Source of the DNA: Bacillus sp. FJAT-29790 | GTDB lineage: Bacteria; Bacillota; Bacilli; Bacillales; Cytobacillaceae | DNA: 64,000 nt | Assembly: GCF_019039215.1 (NCBI RefSeq) | Contig: NZ_JAHNZZ010000001.1 | Location: 749,637-813,636 of the forward strand | Direction: 5' to 3' | In this document: one piece after another, positions 61,898 to 64,000 of the stretch | Layout: every line of letters begins with the position of its first letter | Numbering within the stretch: the first letter of the stretch is position 1 | Translations under genes and position numbers: made by a program | Notes under the pieces: model-generated | Database searches by the model: none | Told to the model about the DNA's origin: nothing | The model's input: only the letters and a program-made list of their open reading frames with translations

Positions 61898-62145
61898 CAA
61901 AAAAGCAACAACGAGGATTCGCTGTTGCAATAGAAACAAATTTATAAAATCGTTCCCGTGCGTGAGATAGCCCTCCATATAGTTTCCTATATGACAATTC
62001 TGCATTTATTCAATAACAGAACCAGCTTCAAGATCAATGAGATTCTTTCCACTTCGGCAAATTCCCCTTTTCACAATCGTCATTGGATCTCATTATCCTC
62101 ACATTGTGTACTAATGGTCTTTGCGCCTCTATCCTCACTTCAAAA
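61898..62145 (-). promoter_or_regulatory. Lysine riboswitch (L-box) with terminator, controlling dapA
   Basis: Read on the minus strand, GTGAGGATAGAGGCGC near 62138 and GGAGGGCTATCTC near 61964-61976 form the closing helix. Between them are GAAAAGGGGAATTTGCCGAAG and the CTGGTTCTGTTATTGAATAA arm, all hallmark L-box segments. A terminator follows at 61905-61928 (GCAACAGCGAA...TTGTTGC, then TTTTTT). Lysine binding should favour the terminator and switch dapA off. Confidence 0.95.
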
Positions 62146-62179
62146 GGTATTGAAGTAAGAAAATATATAATTGAGTAAA

Positions 62180-62208
62180 ACTATATCAGAAGATTCTTCT
62201 AATTGCAA
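62180..62208 (-). promoter_or_regulatory. Sigma-A promoter of the dapA riboswitch transcript
   Basis: On the minus strand TTGCAA (62208-62203) and TATAGT (62185-62180) are separated by 17 bases, about 35 bases before the riboswitch closing helix. Confidence 0.65.
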
Positions 62209-62453
62209 GGATAATTCAAATTTCCTTCCAAAAAAAAGAAAAATCGATTTAAATGTCATAGGTTAGCTTTTCTTTCGAGGTTTTAAGAACTTAACTTCCT
62301 TACTTTGAGATGATTCCAACAAGCATAAAGGACCGGTCCCATGGAAAAAGGCTCGATTGATTAGCAAATAATATTTTACCATATGTATAACGCAAAAGGT
62401 ACCATGTATGTGTATGCGAATTGGCTTAAGAATGGTATTCTAATAATGTGAAT

Positions 62454-62650
62454 TTAACTTTATTCAGCAGAAGTCTCTAAACGCTATAAGTGGCGAGATG
62501 ACTGCAAATAGGTATCCAATTCAGTGGGGGTTCAAACTCCGGCTGAATAAAGTTAAGCCTCCGGCGGATGCCTCAGATTTTTTAAAGGAATTTATCGAGC
62601 AAGCTAAGGTAAAAATCTGGGCGCAAATACGCCAAGGCGAATTTGATTTA
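62454..62650 (+). repeat. Dispersed repeat family A, copy A3
   Basis: Direct-orientation copy: TTAACTTTATTCAGC / GCTGAATAAAGTTAA inverted repeat, then AGCCTCCGGCGGATGCCTCA and AAATCTGGGCGCAAATACGCC. It lies just upstream of the squalene/phytoene synthase-family gene. The remaining DNA back to the dapA promoter (62209-62453) shows nothing recognised. Confidence 0.85.
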
Positions 62651-62709
62651 TCGTCAAAATAAATGAAAATGTTTAGCACGTTAAGACGAAAAAAAGGAGG
62701 CAGTTCAGG

Positions 62710-63528
62710 GTGAGTGAAACGAACTATTTACAAAGTGATGCGATAGACATGTTAAAGGCTACTAGTCGGACTTTTTATATTCCTATTAGTCTCCTATCGC
62801 CGGGATTAAAGGAAGCAGTAACATCTGCTTACTTATGCATGCGAGCAATTGACGAGATTGAAGATCACCCCGGGCTTCAGCTATCATCCAAAAGTGACCT
62901 ATTGCTTTCGATAAGCCAAATTTTACGAAGACCTTTTGATGAAAATGCGTTAATGGGTATTTTTCAACCATACAAATCCCTACTACCCGAGGTCACATTA
63001 CGACTCGGTGACTGGATAAAATTTTGCCCGCCAGCAATTTTGGAAAACATCTTAGAATCGACATCTATTATGGCTAAAGGTATGGCGGAGTGGGCTAGCA
63101 AAGAGTGGAAAATTAAGGATGAAGAGGATTTAGATCAATATACATTCTATGTTGCAGGCTTAGTTGGAGTCATGCTAACAGATATTTGGAAATGGTATGA
63201 TCATACGGAAACAGATAAAGAGTTGGCTATCGCATTTGGCCGCGGTTTGCAGTCTGTCAATATTCTCCGCAATCAAATGGAGGACGCAAGTCGGGGGATC
63301 AATTTCTTTCCTGATGGGTGGGAATTCGAAGATATGTTAATGTATGCCCGGCGTAACTTAGCATTAGCTGATGAATATGTGAAGGATATTAAAACCGAAA
63401 CCATCCTTCATTTCTGCAAAATTCCTTTAGCCCTCGCATATGGTACGTTGGATGCGTTAACAGCTGGGAAAGAAAAAATGAGTAGAGCTGCTGTAACTGA
63501 TGTAGTTAGCCAAATCGTAGGTAAATAA
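62710..63528 (+). CDS. Squalene/phytoene synthase family protein with altered second Asp motif
   Basis: A 272-residue protein of the head-to-head prenyl synthase family. SRTFYIPISLL near residue 19 and the first Asp motif (Asp 48, Asp 52 in RAIDEIEDHP) are intact. The second motif, normally DxxED, reads NQMED (Asn 188, Asp 192). Loss of the first Asp may reduce condensation; the related bacillar protein YisP acts as a farnesyl-diphosphate phosphatase, so phosphatase activity is a real alternative. The start is GTG at 62710 behind AAAGGAGGCAG. No desaturase or cyclase gene is adjacent. Confidence 0.88.
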   Translation: MSETNYLQSDAIDMLKATSRTFYIPISLLSPGLKEAVTSAYLCMRAIDEIEDHPGLQLSSKSDLLLSISQILRRPFDENALMGIFQPYKSLLPEVTLRLGDWIKFCPPAILENILESTSIMAKGMAEWASKEWKIKDEEDLDQYTFYVAGLVGVMLTDIWKWYDHTETDKELAIAFGRGLQSVNILRNQMEDASRGINFFPDGWEFEDMLMYARRNLALADEYVKDIKTETILHFCKIPLALAYGTLDALTAGKEKMSRAAVTDVVSQIVGK

Positions 63529-63535
63529 GCTTCAA

Positions 63536-63575
63536 GATCCAGGAACCCTCTAGAAAACGGAATGGTTCCTGGATC
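63536..63575. terminator. Hairpin after the squalene/phytoene synthase-family gene
   Basis: GATCCAGGAACC pairs perfectly with GGTTCCTGGATC around a 16-base loop. It lacks a T-run. Confidence 0.6.
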
Positions 63576-63647
63576 GTAATATATAGGAAGCAGCCATTTT
63601 TGTTTTTACAGGAAGTTATACTAGACTTTTGTAAAATCTGTTAAAAA

Positions 63648-63878
63648 TTAAGAGGTTTTTTTATGATGATCATTTATAGGGATTAACGACCCTTTTTTTA
63701 TCCAGTATAGAAAGCTGTCAATTGGAAATACGCCTCTGCAATCTGGATTGCACATTTGGATAACCACACTTCTTGGCGTAATCTCCAATACCTTTAATTT
63801 TTCAGAGTTGCTAATGTTAGGCATAAAGCAGCTTTTCATTTCAAACTCCATATTGATATCTAAATTGATAATAAACAC
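63648..63878 (-). CDS. Small hypothetical protein
   Basis: A frame of up to 76 residues. The core KLKVLEITPRSVVIQMCNPD, then CRGVFPIDSFLYWIKKGSLI, looks like a compact beta-rich domain with two Cys (NPDCRG and MCNP) and is convincingly protein-like, but I do not recognise it. The start is uncertain: GTG at 63878 behind TAGGGGTG, or ATG codons 9 and 13 residues in (before EFEMKSC). It is convergent to the squalene/phytoene synthase-family gene. The 122 bases beyond it at the window edge show no further gene. Confidence 0.55.
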   Translation of the reverse strand: MFIINLDINMEFEMKSCFMPNISNSEKLKVLEITPRSVVIQMCNPDCRGVFPIDSFLYWIKKGSLIPINDHHKKTS

Positions 63879-64000
63879 ACCCCTAGATTTTTTTCACTTC
63901 AACATTAGTTTTTCCTTCCTTATATAATATATCCAAATGTTGGTTGAATAAATAACATCAAGGATAATTAGGAGAGTTTCCTAAGGAAAATCTACCTACC

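Noticed and set aside
1-64000. rRNA, tRNA, complete insertion sequences or prophage genes
   Set aside because: Searched by eye for conserved rRNA segments, tRNA T-arm patterns and transposase or integrase-like proteins; none was found.

Overview
The window looks like chromosomal DNA of an aerobic, spore-forming, low-GC member of the Bacillaceae (Neobacillus, Peribacillus or Cytobacillus-like). The signs are strong AGGAGG ribosome binding sites, frequent TTG/GTG starts, an IDEAL-domain protein, an L-box (lysine riboswitch) ahead of dapA, a heterocycloanthracin/sonorensin-type bacteriocin locus, and two families of non-coding dispersed repeats of a kind common in these genera. No rRNA, tRNA, CRISPR array or transposase gene was seen.

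Layout. 1-2.9 kb: an acyl-CoA synthetase and a class III CoA-transferase, probably the tail of a catabolic operon. 2.9-5.7 kb (minus): a three-gene sulfonate/nitrate-type ABC importer whose ATPase appears to start at ATT. 6.2-7.6 kb: pssA and a GIY-YIG protein. 7.8-17 kb: a branched-chain-amino-acid-type (Liv) ABC importer split around two CoA-ligase-like genes, interrupted by a dispersed repeat, with a DUF169 gene convergent to it. 17-25 kb: c-di-GMP proteins (PAS-GGDEF-EAL, HD-GYP), a gutted chemoreceptor, a molybdopterin oxidoreductase and a MATE pump. 25-31 kb: ilvD, a cupin, an IDEAL-domain protein, a small zinc-finger protein and a membrane DJ-1/PfpI-like protein. 31-36 kb: a two-component system (kinase apparently ATT-started), an MFS drug pump and its divergent TetR-type regulator.

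36-42.6 kb is a sigma-54-controlled nitrogen/amino-acid catabolic locus. It has an enhancer-binding protein, three 15-bp palindromic sites, a textbook -24/-12 promoter, a broken ridA, a GC-rich N-carbamoyl-amino-acid hydrolase flanked by two ridA tails, diaminopropionate ammonia-lyase, an M20 peptidase and a YgeY-like remnant. It resembles the enterobacterial ygeV-X-Y neighbourhood.

45.9-51.9 kb is a thiazole/oxazole-modified bacteriocin cluster: a Gly/Phe/Cys-rich precursor with an octapeptide-repeat core, a ThiF-like maturation protein, a fused E1-like/YcaO cyclodehydratase and a SagB-type dehydrogenase. No exporter or immunity gene is nearby. 51.9-54.4 kb is a decayed stretch around a quinone oxidoreductase.

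54.5-60.7 kb is a candidate sulfoacetate-utilisation operon: LysR regulator, acylating sulfoacetaldehyde dehydrogenase-like enzyme, a two-subunit SucCD-like acyl-CoA ligase and an MFS importer. This parallels sauRSTU but with a SucCD-type ligase. 60.9-62.2 kb: dapA behind a lysine riboswitch and sigma-A promoter. 62.5-64 kb: a third dispersed repeat, a squalene/phytoene synthase-family protein and a small hypothetical gene.

Gene decay is a recurring theme: nine gene remnants, several of them partial copies of genes intact elsewhere in the window.
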